Shown: positions 48,929 through 61,321, counted from the first letter of the stretch. The stretch: DNA of 64,000 nucleotides from Portunus trituberculatus (GCF_017591435.1 NC_059276.1:5023776-5087775), one strand, 5' to 3'. The notes: generated by a model not told the origin, from the letters alone. Numbers and translations are program-made.

Positions 48929-50070
48929 CCTCCTGGGCCCTGCTGGTCGTGGTGACTGACAGCTGTGCCTTGCCTCACTCCCTTGACCATGAAATGCTAA
49001 GAGGCTTCAGAACCAAATCTAACCAGATGTTATGAATTACTAATGCCTGCCATGGGAGAGTCTTTTGATGCACAACTGGGACATGGTTTTACATTATTAG
49101 TGATTTAGGTATGCGTTGTGTATCTATAAATGATTAAGAAAGTACAGTATCTTACAGAGTACTTCTTGAGTTTCGTATGGGGATGATATTTGCACGTCAG
49201 ATCGCCATGGGGACGTTACCGCAGTGATGCAATAAAGCTGCTACAGAGTGTTTCCTTGCAGATGACCAGCCTGGCATCCCGTACTTGTCCTTGGAAAGAA
49301 TGGGTTCAATTGCATAAAATTCTTTAATAAAGGGGGTGTTTTTTGACAGTCACACTTCACTCACTCAGGGTCTGGTATTTCACAGGAAAGAGAGGAGAAC
49401 ATGACCTGCACCTCCCTTCATTACGAGCCCAAAGACTGACGGATAAACAGACACTCGCCGAGCCTTCCTTCACAACACACGTGATGGATAAACCTGACAC
49501 TGGATAGATACGTAGACTGATAGATAGATAACGAATGCCTCTAAAATCCTCCTAACGCACGTATGGGTAGCCAGAACAAAAATTATGAAAAGATAGATAC
49601 AGAGATAGACATAGAAGCTATAGACAGACATAGAGACAGATATATGCTTCTAAAACCATCAAAACATAGATAAGTATTCACCAAGGCATTAACAGAGATA
49701 GATAAATAGACAGAGGACGCAGAGTACAGATCAATAGGGAGACAATTGATAGATAACCGAGTAGTTCGATAGATAAACAAATACTTCTGAAAGCCTCCGA
49801 TAGAAATGTCAGAGGGAAGGAAGACTGCAGTGGCAACCCCGGACCGTTCTCCTCAGTAGGGTGGCAGCCGCCGCCGAGAGTGGAGGTAGAGTGTTGCTCT
49901 CTCGTCCTTAGCCACTTGTGAGTTGTAGCGAGTGGTGGTGACAGGGAAGCGAGCAGGGCGGGGTGAGTGGCGCTGGTGGTGAGGTGGTGATGTTTACGCT
50001 GTGGTGTTGTGAAGGCATCACTGAAAGGAAAACCAGGAAAAGGAAATGCAGTTTGATGGGAAAAAAAGGA
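48929..50070. other. No gene seen; imperfect GATA patch
   Basis: Degenerate (GATA)n-like text at 49500-49780. A GC-richer stretch at 49840-50000 may be regulatory. No coding sequence was recognised. Confidence 0.5.
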
Positions 50071-50074
50071 AAAA

Positions 50075-50077
50075 TTA

Positions 50078-50108
<31 letters not shown>

Positions 50109-50123
50109 GTTTATGTGTTTGTT

Positions 50124-50165
<42 letters not shown>

Positions 50166-50209
50166 ATGCATTCAAAAGTAAACGCATTGTCCCACCATCA
50201 CTATTAACA

Positions 50210-50303
<94 letters not shown>

Positions 50304-50390
50304 CACTAATGGTATTTTCGGAACTTCGCGATTTATTAACTAATTCTGCGAAGTAATTTGTTGTTGTTTTTGTTAGTTGGGGAGCGCTCG

Positions 50391-50432
<42 letters not shown>
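50075..50432. repeat. (TG)n and (AC)n tracts
   Basis: (TG)n at 50079-50164 with TTTA interruptions, (AC)n at 50211-50302 and 50393-50431. The last one is the entry side of the SINE at 50432. Confidence 0.95.
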
Positions 50433-50708
50433 GCGTAGTGTAGTGGTTAGCACGCTCGACAGACAATCGAGAGGGCCGGGTTCGAGTCCCGGCGCGGCGA
50501 GGCAAATGGGCAAGCCTCTTAATGTGTGGGGTGTGTTCACCTAGCAGTAAATAGGTACGGGATGTAACTCGAGGAGTTGTGGCCTCGCTTTCCCGGTGTG
50601 TGTTGTGTGTGATGTGGTCTCAGTCCTACCCGAAAATCGGTCTATGAGCTCTGACGTCGCTCCGTAATGGGGAAGACTGGCTGGGTGACCAGCAGACGAC
50701 TGAGGTGA

Positions 50709-50711
<3 letters not shown>
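50432..50711 (+). mobile_element. SINE family A, full length
   Basis: Head CCGCGTAGTGTAGTGGTTAG, A box at 50440, B box GGTTCGAGTCC at 50479, body with 'ctagcagtaaataggtacgg' and a 3' end GAGGTGAATT followed by (AC)n to 50745. Preceded by (AC)n. This is the clearest plus-strand copy for defining the family. Confidence 0.92.
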
Positions 50712-50747
<36 letters not shown>

Positions 50748-50882
50748 GTAATATTTTTTAAAGGCCAAATATTTTGAACTTATTTTTATGTTCACCTTTC
50801 TTCTTCTTCTTCTTCTTCTCCTCCTCCTCTATTTTGTACATGAATGTTGTCGAAATTATAGAGCAAAAAATATGATAAATGT

Positions 50883-50937
<55 letters not shown>

Positions 50938-51016
50938 CATTTTCGTCTTTTTCTCTCCCCTTCCAATTTCAAGACAGAGAGACAAGTGGTGAGAGACAGA
51001 GTGACATTTTAAAAAC

Positions 51017-51072
<56 letters not shown>

Positions 51073-51094
51073 ACAGGAATATTTATTGTTATTA

Positions 51095-51131
<37 letters not shown>

Positions 51132-51210
51132 AGTAGTGATCATGGTAGTAGTAATAGTAGTAGTAGTAGTGTGCTAGTGGTGGTGGGTGAGGAGGAGGTG
51201 GTGGTGGTGG
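50712..51210. repeat. (AC)n, (AG)n, (CT)n and (TAG/TGG)n tracts
   Basis: (AC)n 50712-50745, (TTC)n near 50797, (AG)n 50885-50934, (CT)n 51019-51068 and 51098-51128, then (AGT)n/(GGT)n to 51215. Confidence 0.95.
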
Positions 51211-51487
51211 TGGTGGTCGAGGTATACATGTAAAGAGTGACTGCGTAGAGTGATGAAAGGAACACAAGTAAAGGAACGTTCATGATAGCGTGGCTGCGAA
51301 AAACACTGTTAAAGATTGATCGACTAAGCACCGCCTCTATAGTATGTTTGCGCTGCCGTGTTGAGACTGGGAAGGGAAAGAAAGGTAAATAATAATGCTA
51401 AGTAAGTACGTGAAGAGAGATAGAAGTTAATAGATAAATAGGTTAGTGAATTAATAAGGAAATAAATAAATAAAATCGTTTGGGGCT

Positions 51488-51540
<53 letters not shown>
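51488..51540. repeat. (GA)n microsatellite
   Basis: About 25 GA units. Confidence 0.97.
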
Positions 51541-51543
<3 letters not shown>

Positions 51544-51767
51544 AAAAAGAATATTCTCTCTGTAATACTTAAACGTAAAAGAAAATACCTTGTTTGGAAA
51601 TGATTCATGGAGCAATTCTGAAATATTAGAGTAGGCAATGTCACTCGTATGTAAAAAGAAAGACTTACAGTTTATAAATACGAGAAATGTTCAGTACACG
51701 AGAATGCGATTGGCTTATATAAAAACTAACAGTGTTGATTAAAATGTTACTATAAAATGTAAGTGCT

Positions 51768-51972
51768 TTCATGACTGTTGTTGTAATAGTTCGTGTTTAG
51801 TGAGAGAATGAAAAGAAAGAAATCAAGATGTAAAAAGAAATGGAAAAATCAATTGTTAGAGTGGTTTTATGACTGTTGTAATAATTCGTGTTTAGTGAGA
51901 TAATGAAGAGGTAGACGAATTAAAAGAAACAAATCAAGACATAAAAAGAAATGGAAAAATCAATTGTAAGAT
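51768..51972 (+). repeat. Tandem duplication of about 95 bp
   Basis: Two copies of a unit with 'atgactgttgttgtaat', 'ttcgtgtttagtgagagaat' and 'aaaaagaaatggaaaaatca' (51768-51857 and 51868-51970). Confidence 0.8.
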
Positions 51973-51989
51973 ATCGAATTGTGCAAAAC

Positions 51990-52198
51990 TAACCCCTTGA
52001 GTATCAGGACGCGTTTCCATATTCATTCTGCTTACTATTTGGTGATTTTATACAGCTTCAGAAACTCATGTGGGGGATTAAAGTGGTGAAGACTGTGACC
52101 ATTAATCTTCTGACCTCCATAGACCTTCCTAATGCCAGTAAAATCGTCTAATAATACGCAAATTCATGGTAAAAATGCGTCCAGTACTGAAGGGGTTA
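51990..52198. mobile_element. piggyBac-like MITE, copy 2
   Basis: Matches the copies at 32423-32622 and 61107-61321. Ends are CTAACCCCTTGAGTATC and CAGTACTGAAGGGGTTAT, with the TTAA partly mutated on both sides. Confidence 0.82.
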
Positions 52199-52364
52199 TG
52201 GAAAAGTAAAATGGGGGTTAAAAGTGCGATAATCATGGAGTGAAAATCATACCTAGATTAGAAATAGGAATACGTTTTTGTTAACTATAAATTCCGAAAG
52301 ACATGATAATTTACAACCTTGAATTTTGAAGAGTGTTTTGAAGCTCTTTGTTGTCTCACCATCA

Positions 52365-52715
52365 CTGTTTTCCAAAGGCTCTAGTTGAAGATCTCATGTT
52401 TTCAAGAGTATTTTTTTTAGCAAGTTTTTTTTGGCAAGTTTTCCTAAGGCTTTAGTTGACGATCTCGTGTTTTTAAGAGTAGTTTATTTATTTATTTTTT
52501 TTTAGCAAGTTTTTTAGCAAGTTTTCCAAAGGCTCTAGTTGAAGATCTCGTGTTTTCAAGAGTATTTTTGTTTTTTTAGCTATTTTTTTTAGCAAGTTTT
52601 CCAAAGGCTTTTAGCAAGTTTTTTTTTTTTTTTGTTTAGCAAGTTTTTTTTAGCAAGTTTTCCAAAGGCTCTAGTTGAAGATCTTGTGTTTCCAAGAGTA
52701 CTTTTTTTTTTTTTT
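52365..52715 (+). repeat. Minisatellite of about 70-110 bp units
   Basis: About four units, each with 'tttagcaagtttt', 'tccaaaggctctagttga', 'agatctcgtgttttcaagag' and a poly-T of variable length. Unit order is scrambled near 52560-52640. Confidence 0.8.
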
Positions 52716-53159
52716 TATCAAGTAAATTAAAAGGAAATACTGCCTTGAAGACCCTGGGTAGTCTTCTCTGTGGCCTTAGAAAATTGACGTGTTGAGAGAG
52801 CAAGGCATTTCTGAATACAGGGATATGAAGTAGTTCATGAAGTTCGTATTTATTTTGTTATTTCAAATGAAGCGTATATTTGAATAATCAGAAGTGTAGC
52901 TGTTATTAAAAGAGAATTTCATACAATAATACAACGATGGAATTTAAAAACTGTATCTATTAAGTATCAAGCGTATAGTTTTCATTTATCTCTTATGAAA
53001 CGTGTCACTGGATATTTGAAAGTGTAGCTGGGAACTGAAAAATGGAAGTGTGAATAGCGAAACCGTGTGATTGTGAAATGGTGAGAGTGATGAGATTGAC
53101 CGTCCTTTGCAGAGATAATGTAGCTTGCAGGAATGCTGTGAAGTGCCTTTCGCATTAAC

Positions 53160-53830
53160 AGACGAAGAAATAAAAGGTATCTAGATGAGAGAGACTGAAA
53201 TAGAACTCAGACAAAAGGAGAGACGGGAGGAAATGTAAAGAAAAAGGAAGTGAAATGAAAAAAGATAGATAAGAGAAGAATCAAAGAAAAAAAAAACAAA
53301 GACGAAAATAAAACAGTAGTTATTTATATGAGAGAGACTGAAATAGAACTTATTATTACGACTAAAGGAAAAACGGAAAAAGGAAAGATAGATGAAGAAT
53401 TAAGGAAAAAAGACGAAGAAAAACATTAAGTAATTTAGAAATGCAAAAAAAGGAAATGAAAAAGGGAAGATAGATAAGAGAAGAATTAAGGAAAAAAAGA
53501 CACGATCGAAAGTAAGACAAAAAATATTTAGACGAGAGAGACTAATATAGACCTCAAACAAAAAGAGAGAAGGGTGAAAATGTAAAGAAAAATAAAGTGA
53601 GATAAAGAATGAATGATAGACAAGGGAGGAAATAAGAAAAAAAAAGAGCTCAGGTTGATAAATAAAATAAAGTCAATTTAAGTAAAGAAAAAAATATGTA
53701 TACAAATAATTTTAAATAAGAAAATATGAAAACGAGAAATACATTGATAAAATAAACTAGAAGGATAACAAATATACGAAGAAAACAAAGAAAGAGTGTG
53801 AAAGGAAAGAAAACTGAAGGTTAAAAGTTA
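53160..53830 (+). repeat. Degenerate A/G-rich tandem repeat
   Basis: Roughly four diverged units of 110-170 bp share 'gagagagactgaaatagaact', 'ggagagacggga..aaatgtaaag' and 'gatagataagagaagaat'. There is no coding content, and long hydrophobic frames on the opposite strand of 53.8-54.4 kb result from the purine bias. Confidence 0.65.
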
Positions 53831-54399
53831 AAGAAAGTTAGATAAAAAGGAGAAAGAGAGAGAGAAAGAGAAAGGCAGAGGAGAGAAAAGTGCTGGACGC
53901 GTTTCTTGATAATTTGGAAAGAAAGAAAGATGAAAAAGAAACAAAACATTATAAACCTAATAGTGTTTGTGTATTCGTGTGTTCGTGTGTGCATGTGTGA
54001 GTGAGAAAATCTAACTTTTTCCTCTCTCTCGATAAGAAAAAGAGCGACGAAATAAGAAAAACGAAAAACGAGAGAAAAACAACCGAAAGATAGAACAAAG
54101 GAAAAGAAAGATATTAGGAAAGAAGAGAGAAAGAGAGAAAAAAAGAAAGGAAAAATAGGAGATACACGAACAGAGGTGAGAAAAACACGTGACGAAAAAC
54201 AGAAACACAACAAAAAGAGACAGAACAACAAAAGTGAACACAAAATAAAAATAAGATGACCAGATAAACAACAACAAAAGGGGAAACACAAAAGAAAGAG
54301 AGGAACAGAGGAATAAGAAGAAGCGGGAGACAGAAATTAACAAAGACAAGAGAAAGAAAAAATAAAAGAGAAAGGAAAGAAAGCAACAGTAGAACAGAA

Positions 54400-54695
54400 A
54401 AAAAGAAGAAGAAGCGTTATCTGTTTTTCTTTCTCTCTCCCTCCCCTCTTTATAATTTATCTTACCTTCATTAACTCCGTAATTTGTTCTTCCTTCTCTT
54501 ATTCGCTCCTTCTCTATTATTTAACTTTTATTCGTCTTCATTTCGTCTTCTTTTTTGCTGTCCTGGTTCCTTTCCCTTGCATCTTTTTATCACTGTCTCG
54601 TGTCTGTTTGCATCCCTCCACCTCCTCCACCTCCTCCTTGGGTTAGCATGCTTCTCTACCATGTACTCTCTCGCTCACTGTGTACACGCCCCAGT

Positions 54696-54744
<49 letters not shown>

Positions 54745-55878
54745 AATGAATCATAAGCGCCAGGCAGGTTCTAAGCACAATATTTACGTGGTTGGGTCGA
54801 TGTTAACAGCTCACATTCATTACCTTGATTGAAATACTGATAAAGGTGTGAGGCTTAAAAACATTAGCTGTGTTTTACGTGTAGAAACTTGCAGGCTTTG
54901 AAGAGAGGAATAGATACTTCATACATGTAATTGAAGTGTCCTTTCGTACGTCTTTGAAATGTTGATAAAGGCTGTGAGTCTTTGATATATGACCTTGTTC
55001 TGGTAAAGCTTGTAAAAGAGGAAAGTAATGTCAGTGTAAAATCGCTTTCATGTTAGGTTCTCATTTGATTTTTCCCCGTGTTTTGCTTTATTTTTGCGTC
55101 ATGTGTTAGCAGTTGCGTTCACTGTTGAAGAAATATTGACTGAAAGCTGAGTTAAAACGGAAATTAGGACGAAAAAGTTAAAAAGACACTTATTATTAAT
55201 CATAACCTCAATTTTTTACCATTTCCAAACATTTCACAAGACTAAACCACAAAAAGAAAGAATCCAAGTACGAAGGAAAAATAAAAATATAAAGAAATAA
55301 TGAACAAAACATCTTGAAACATTCCTTAATCCTTGATTTCCTCAAGGTGGTTAAGTAAGATTAGCAAATATGAGAGAAACATGTAATGCGACCACTGTGT
55401 GTCCGCCCCTGCATGTGTGGTGAACTGCGTGTCTTAACCTAGCGAGTGAGCCTTTCCTGCCCCCTCTGTCCCTCTCCTCCTCCCTCCCTCCCTCCCTCTC
55501 TCTCCCTTTCCATCTATCGTGTACACCAAAGCGGCTTGTCACGCACGGTACACACGCACGAACACACACGCACTCTAGGACAAGGGAACTGGCACACACA
55601 GACAAACACACATACATACATACGCACGCACGGTTGCATACTTTCACGCTAAGAATATAAGTGTTTTTTTGTGGGTTTGGTTTTAGATAAAGGGTGAAAA
55701 GTGAGTTTACTGAAAAAATAAAGGAAATTGCGCGGGATATTTTACAAAACGTGAAGTGAATTAGATTAGCTTCGTTTGTTGAGGCTGCTTACTTGTTTAT
55801 GTGTTATTTGTTTACTTTCTTGATTTGGTGTTTATTTGTTTTGTTTGGTGAGTAAAAAGGTGAAGGGTTAGGCGCATA

Positions 55879-55925
<47 letters not shown>

Positions 55926-56730
55926 ATCTCTCTCTCTCTCTCTCTTTGATATATAGCTTTCCGAACTTCATATTAATCTTCCTTTCCTCATCCTCTATCT
56001 TCTCTTCCTCCTCTCTTCCTCCCTTTACTCCTTGTTCCTCTTCATATATCTTGCCTCCTCCTCTTCCTCTTCCTCCTCTTCCATTTGTCATGTTTATTGT
56101 TCCCTAGTTCGTCTTTGCCCTTTCCTTTCACTTCTGTTCCTCTTGTCGCTTATTCATCTTTCCCTCTTTCCTCTTTAGTTTCCTCTTGTGTCCCTTTGAT
56201 CTTTCTCTTTTCACGTACTTGGCTTATTTCCTTTCTCTTTCCTCTTTTAGCTTTGCCTCTTCTTCTTCTTATCATCTTATCTCTTGTCTCTCAGTTTGTC
56301 TTATTCTATCATTCCCTCTTGATTTTCTTTAATTATTCTGTAATTCTCCTTTTAATTTATTCCAATACCCTGAAATTTGATCTAATCTCATATGCATTCT
56401 AATTAAATCCTTTTCATTTTCTCTTTCCTTCTATAAATTTTACTCCATCAAACCTTCATTAACCTTCTTAACATTTTATCTTTAATTTCTCTTATCATCT
56501 GTCTAGTTGTGTCTCATTTCCTCTTGTTCCTGGTGATTTTCCCTCGTGTTCTTCTTGATTTCCCCTTCTTCGCGAAATTCTTCCTCTTCTTGATAACGTT
56601 ACTCAATTTCTTAATCTCGAAAAACTCCTTCTTGTCTCACTTGAAATGTTTCCCCATCCTGCTTTCCTTTTAGTGTCCTCTCGTTCCTCTTGAAGTTATT
56701 GTTCCCCGTGCGTGTTCCCCTGACCGCCAA
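54400..56730. other. No gene recognised; simple repeats and pyrimidine-rich DNA
   Basis: (AC)n at 54698-54742 and 55879-55922. 55980-56730 is strongly T/C-rich on the plus strand and probably includes promoter, 5' UTR or an upstream intron of the ferlin gene that starts at 56732. Confidence 0.5.
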
Positions 56731-56731
56731 C

Positions 56732-56810
56732 ATGTCTTTGAGGTTCCACGTGAGACACTTCAGCCGTGTGCCGCAGGGAGGAGAGAAGGTGGCCAAGGTT
56801 ACGTTCAGAG
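56732..56810 (+). CDS. Otoferlin-like ferlin, first coding exon (partial gene)
   Basis: ATG at 56732 in a good context (CCAACATGT) opens 26 codons plus one base, ending at the donor TTCAGAG|GTGAGT. The peptide, MSLRFHVRHFSRVPQGGEKV then AKVTFRG, matches the start of the first C2 domain (C2A) of otoferlin, where a beta strand, a loop with GxG/GxR and the signature AKVTFRG occur at the same distance from the start methionine and the same exon boundary. Ferlins are large multi-C2, tail-anchored membrane proteins in calcium-triggered fusion and membrane repair. The arthropod homologue is one of two or three ferlins, so the exact paralogue is unsure. No second exon was found in the remaining 7.2 kb, so intron 1 is longer than that. 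Confidence 0.75.
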
Positions 56811-57129
56811 GTGAGTGTTACTGAGTGCCTGTGTGTCTGTGTGTGTGTAAGAGTGTCACATGGAAGTTAATTCATACTTATGAGAGAATATAGTTTACAA
56901 TAATCATCTGTCTCTTAGTTCGTTGTTCATCTGAAGGTTATATAGAAAAAGGGTTATGGAGAGAGGGAAATAAGTGTTTGTGTGTGTGGGGGGGGCGGTG
57001 ATGACATGTGTTTATACCTTTCCTACTTCCTCTTTCGTATCTATGATTTTTTCTTCCTCTCTTTCTTCTTTCTTTCTTTTTCTATTCTAATCGTATATTT
57101 TTCTTCCTTCATTTTGCATTTTTTAGAGT

Positions 57130-57133
57130 GTAG

Positions 57134-57182
<49 letters not shown>

Positions 57183-57259
57183 CAGTATTAGCTAACCAGG
57201 GTATATGGTGTTTTTTAAAAGGGTTTCTTGAAGGCACATGGTGGGGTTCATAACCTAGC

Positions 57260-57322
<63 letters not shown>
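57130..57322. repeat. Two (TG)n microsatellites
   Basis: 57132-57180 and 57263-57320. Neither is attached to a SINE or LINE end. Confidence 0.95.
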
Positions 57323-57399
57323 TGAATGAACTGTATGTAAATATTTTTGTGAAGAAAAGAGGAAGCATTGTTCCATATAAGAAATTAATTGAAATTGAT

Positions 57400-57630
57400 A
57401 AGGAAGGATTCAAAATTGAGATGAGAGTGTTAGAAATTGAGATGAGTGCTACAAATTGAGACGAAAGGATTACAAATTGAGATGAGTGTTACAAATTGAC
57501 ATGAGAGTGTTACAAATTGAGATGAAAGGATTACAAATTGAGATGAAATGATTACAAATTGAGATGAAAGGATTACAAATTGAGATGAGAGTGTTACAAA
57601 TTGAGATGAAAGGATTACAAATTGATTATA
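57400..57630 (+). repeat. 21-bp minisatellite
   Basis: About eleven units of 'attacaaattgagatgaaag' and variants ending 'gagtgtt'. Two subtypes alternate, so higher-order units of about 42 bp can be seen. Confidence 0.92.
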
Positions 57631-57759
57631 TTAGTACATTCTGTATATAATTTCATCTAATTATATGCTGCATCTAGCACTGATGTAACAAGTTTTATGA
57701 TCGAGTAACTTTTGTTTTGTTTTTCTTTTCTGTGTTTTCTGCTTCAGTTCCATTCTTTT

Positions 57760-57976
57760 CCTCCTCCTCCTCCTCCTCCTCCTCCTCCTCCTCCTCCTCC
57801 TCCTCCTCCTCCTCCTCCTCCTCCCCGTCCTCCTCTTTGTCTTCCTCTTCTAATTGACCAATCACGGACAGTAAATTATTCTCTTTCTCTTTCTTTCTTT
57901 TTCTTATTCTTGTTTATTTTTCTTTTTATTTACCATAGAGAAAATTTCTTACGTGTTGTTGTTGTTGTTGTCGTCG

Positions 57977-58011
<35 letters not shown>

Positions 58012-58030
58012 ATTGTTGTTATTGTTCATC
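57760..58030. repeat. (CTC)n and (TTG)n microsatellites
   Basis: (TCC)n at 57761-57822 and (GTT)n at 57954-58026 with a few CGT and ATT variants. Confidence 0.96.
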
Positions 58031-58384
58031 TTATTCTCGAGCGTAAACGTCTACTTATAATTATGTCGTTTAAGGTGACTCGTAGTTTTAAGTTTAAATA
58101 TGAATGACTTATTAAAAGTAAAATTAATCCACCTCACTTTTTATCATTATAACACTTTAAACATTTCTTTCTTCTCTTCCTCGAATTCCTTTATTTTTTT
58201 CTTTCATCCCTGCGTCAGTTCTTAACTCAACATTATTCATTCATTTATTCATTCATTCATTCATGCATAAACTTGATAATTCGTGTTTATTTTTTTTGTT
58301 ATTTTTCTTCATGTATTTCTTTTGTCATGTTCTTTCCTTCATTCTTCCTCTTCTTCCCTTATTGTGTTTACGTTTTTACTGGAC

Positions 58385-58900
58385 AATCTTGAAGGAGAAG
58401 GAGGAGGAGGAGGAGGAGAAGGAGGAGGAGAAGAAGGAGGAGGAGGAACAAAACGAGGCGGTAAATGAAAAGGAAGAGAAGGAAGGAGGGGAGTTAAATG
58501 AGGAGAAGGAAGAGAAGGAGGAGGAGTAGAAGAAGGAACAGGAGGAGGAGGAAGTAAATGAGGAGAAGGAGGAAAAGGAGATGGAAGAGAAAGGAGAAGG
58601 AGGAGGAAGACCAAAGTGGGAGGGTGCAGGAAAGTAAATAGGCGGAAGAAGAGGAGGTGGGTTGGAAGAATGCTGGCAAATGAAGAGGAGGAGGAGGAGG
58701 AGAAGGAGTTGGAGGAGGAGGGGGAGGAGGGAGAAGAAAAAAGAGAAAGAATGCAGAAAATTGGAAGAAAAAGGAAAAACAAAACAGAACAATGCTGCCA
58801 AAACGAGGAGGAAAAAGAGGAGGAGGAATCTTAAAAGGAGGAGGGGGGGAGGAGGAGGAGGAGGAGGAGGAGGAGAAGGAGGAAGAGGAGGAGGAGTAAC
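58385..58900. repeat. (GGA)n-rich polypurine region
   Basis: About 500 bases of nearly pure purine on the plus strand, based on GGA/GAA. Poly-Glu and poly-Ser/Pro frames on the two strands are artefacts. It lies within the presumed ferlin intron 1. Confidence 0.93.
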
Positions 58901-59309
58901 ACAAGGAAATACAAAAGAAAAACAAACAACAACAGACCTTTCATCTAATATCTGGCTGTTTATTGACGAAGGAATCATAAACTAAGAAAAATCACTGTTT
59001 TTTTTAACGTAAGAAGGGAAAACTGGCTAAGGGAAACAAGAACTGAGACAAATTTAGGTGAATGTGACCTTTTCCCCTCTGTGTCCGGTCATTAGGGGAC
59101 ACGTGGGCACCTTGGTACATTTCCCGGTCCTGTGCAGCTCCTATCGTGTTGGGGAGATGGAGTGAAGGTGTGTGTTGGGAATGTGAGTTACTGCCACCAA
59201 TGTTACTGAAAAATACGTGAAGTGGGGTGAGTGAAGGCAGGTTCCCGAGCCGCCTGCCTGTTTCTGACGCCTTCTCTGGTGTGGGAAAGGGATAAAGATT
59301 GGAGGGATA

Positions 59310-59440
59310 CAGAGAGTTATGAGGAGGAGGAGGAGGAGGAGGCGGAGTTGGAGGAGGAGAGGGAGGAGGAGGTGGAGGAGGAGTGGGAGGAGGAGGAAGA
59401 GGTGGAGGAAAAGTCACAGGAAGAGGAGGGAAAAACTTGG
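59310..59440. repeat. (GAG)n polypurine tract
   Basis: Imperfect GAG/GGA repeats. Confidence 0.93.
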
Positions 59441-61106
59441 GTAATGCTGGCAAATGTGGTAAATAAGAAAGACACTGGAACAAACAACATGGTTACTCAC
59501 TCTACAAGTATTCCATCCATTCACCTCTATTTGTGAACCACTTCCTGACTTTTTCTTTTCTTTCTTTTCTTTAAACTTGCTCCTTCTCTGAACTCCCCGC
59601 AGCCTCTTTTATTGTGTAGTAGCTGATGTGTGGCTTGCCTCTACCTTCGCTAACTACAATAAACTTACTAGTATTACGTTGCGTTTACTTTTGTCTAAGT
59701 CCGTCTGTAGTGTGCGTACATCTGTATTCGTCCTAATTAACCCACCCGCCTTCGTGACGTCCACAAATTGACGTCAAGGAACTTTTTACCTGCGTCCTGC
59801 ATGCATGAGGCTGAGCGTCGTGTGCTGAGTAGTGGTGTGAGTCACGGCTCACTGTGCCTGGTGCCGCGCACTGACACGCTCTCACTGACTGTCAGGGTTT
59901 AAGACACGTCCATATCCACTTCGGCCTCAGCGGGCTGGCGGAGAAAAAAAGAAAAAAAGAAAAAAGAAAGCATAGGGTAAAAAAAACAGTGTCCGAGTAG
60001 GCATGAAAAGAGCGTGGCGTTGCTGCAGGCGTCAACACATTGCACCCAGTTTTTACTGTGCCGGCGTACATTTGTTTACGTGGCTTAATTTTTGGTGGTG
60101 TGTGGGAACAGGTGGGCCGCGCGGGACACCTGGCTCACTGTGGGTTTACCTTCAGCCTAACATGGCGTCAAGCGGGCGTGCTTTGTGTTGTCTATGGCAA
60201 CACAAATGAAAAGGAAAGAAAAAAAAGTGACGTATTGAAGGCTGTTTGCAGTCCACAGCCATGAAGGCCTCCAGTGCTGCCAGGTGTGGCGTGGGCCTTT
60301 GTTTGAGTAATGAGGCGTTGGTGAGGCACATTATTGTATGCATTATTGCAAGCAGTCTTTTCTGGAAGAGTAAGTAGACTTGCATAAGAGTGGCGCGGTG
60401 CTGTGGTACACGCCATGTATTTATTTCATTAAAGAAATCCAGCAGGTCTGTGATGTGAAACGTTTATATTTGAATGCGTGTTGTGAATCTTTATGATCTC
60501 GTTTGTTGTGTCCATGATCTCCGTTTTCATGTCCCTCATCAGTAACTCCATTACCTTGCCAGCTGCCGCCGTGGCGTGGCGTGGCGTGGCGCCGGGAATC
60601 ATCACGGTGACTTTTTGTCTTAGTGAGTGTGGCTGTGCCGGCGTTGGCAAGCTTGCAGTCTTGATGGACTTGGATTAGTTTTGTGAGCGGCAGAAAGAGT
60701 TCGTCTCTGGATTTCTTCATTTTTGCTGGTGCATACATGTCTGGCCTCGCAGATTTGTTTGCTTCATTTTCCTGGAAAAGGGGGAGGTGAGCTGAGGAAG
60801 ACGGTATTGTTTACTTTGGACTCTGGGACGTTGTTGGCGCTGCGAGTGATCGTCTTTAAGGAAAACTGACGCAAAAGTAGTTAAGTGTGTCCCCTGAGGT
60901 GATTTTGTCATCAATGTGGCTGCCATTTTGTGTTGGTGGAGATGCTGTGGCTGGTGGCAGGGTGTTTGTGAAGGAAGTAAAGAAGACTTATGGGTACACT
61001 GACCAGACTTGGCAATGTGAAGGTCTAGTGTTTCTTACTCTGCCTGATGCTTTGTGGTAACGTCCTCTGTTCCCTCGCGCCTCAGAATGTCTTTGTTGTG
61101 GCTATG
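59441..61106. other. No gene recognised
   Basis: Presumed ferlin intron 1. TGACGTCA occurs at 59769-59776. 'gtggc' is repeated near 60565-60590. Open frames on the minus strand at 60421-60738 show no recognisable family. Confidence 0.45.
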
Positions 61107-61321
61107 TTAACCCTTTCAGTACTATGCCGCGTTTTCATAATCATTCTGGTTATCATTTAGTGATTTTTATACAGTTTCAGAAACATATGTTGCTATTAAA
61201 ATAGTAAAAACTCAGACCATTAATCTTCTGACGTCCATAGACCCTTCTTGATGCAAATAAAATCGTCTAATCTTACCCAAAAATCAAGGTAAAAATGCGT
61301 CTCATTATTGAAGTGGTTAAT
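61107..61321. mobile_element. piggyBac-like MITE, copy 3
   Basis: Flanked by TTAA on both sides. Ends are CCCTTTCAGTACT and ATTATTGAAGTGG. Interior as in the other two copies ('attaatcttctgacgtccat', 'gcaaataaaatcgtctaat'). Confidence 0.85.

Noticed and set aside
50440..50500. tRNA-Val gene
   Set aside because: The head resembles tRNA-Val but the 5' and 3' arms fail to pair properly, and the same sequence recurs in at least three other SINE copies.
53821..54386. Multi-membrane-like hydrophobic frames
   Set aside because: They arise from the complement of an A/G-rich stretch (poly-Phe, Leu, Ser).
58339..58985. Poly-Glu and Ser/Pro-rich protein
   Set aside because: Artefact of (GGA)n and its complement.
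60421..60738. 105-residue frame on the minus strand
   Set aside because: The composition looks protein-like in parts but neighbouring frames share it and no family was recognised; too weak to call.
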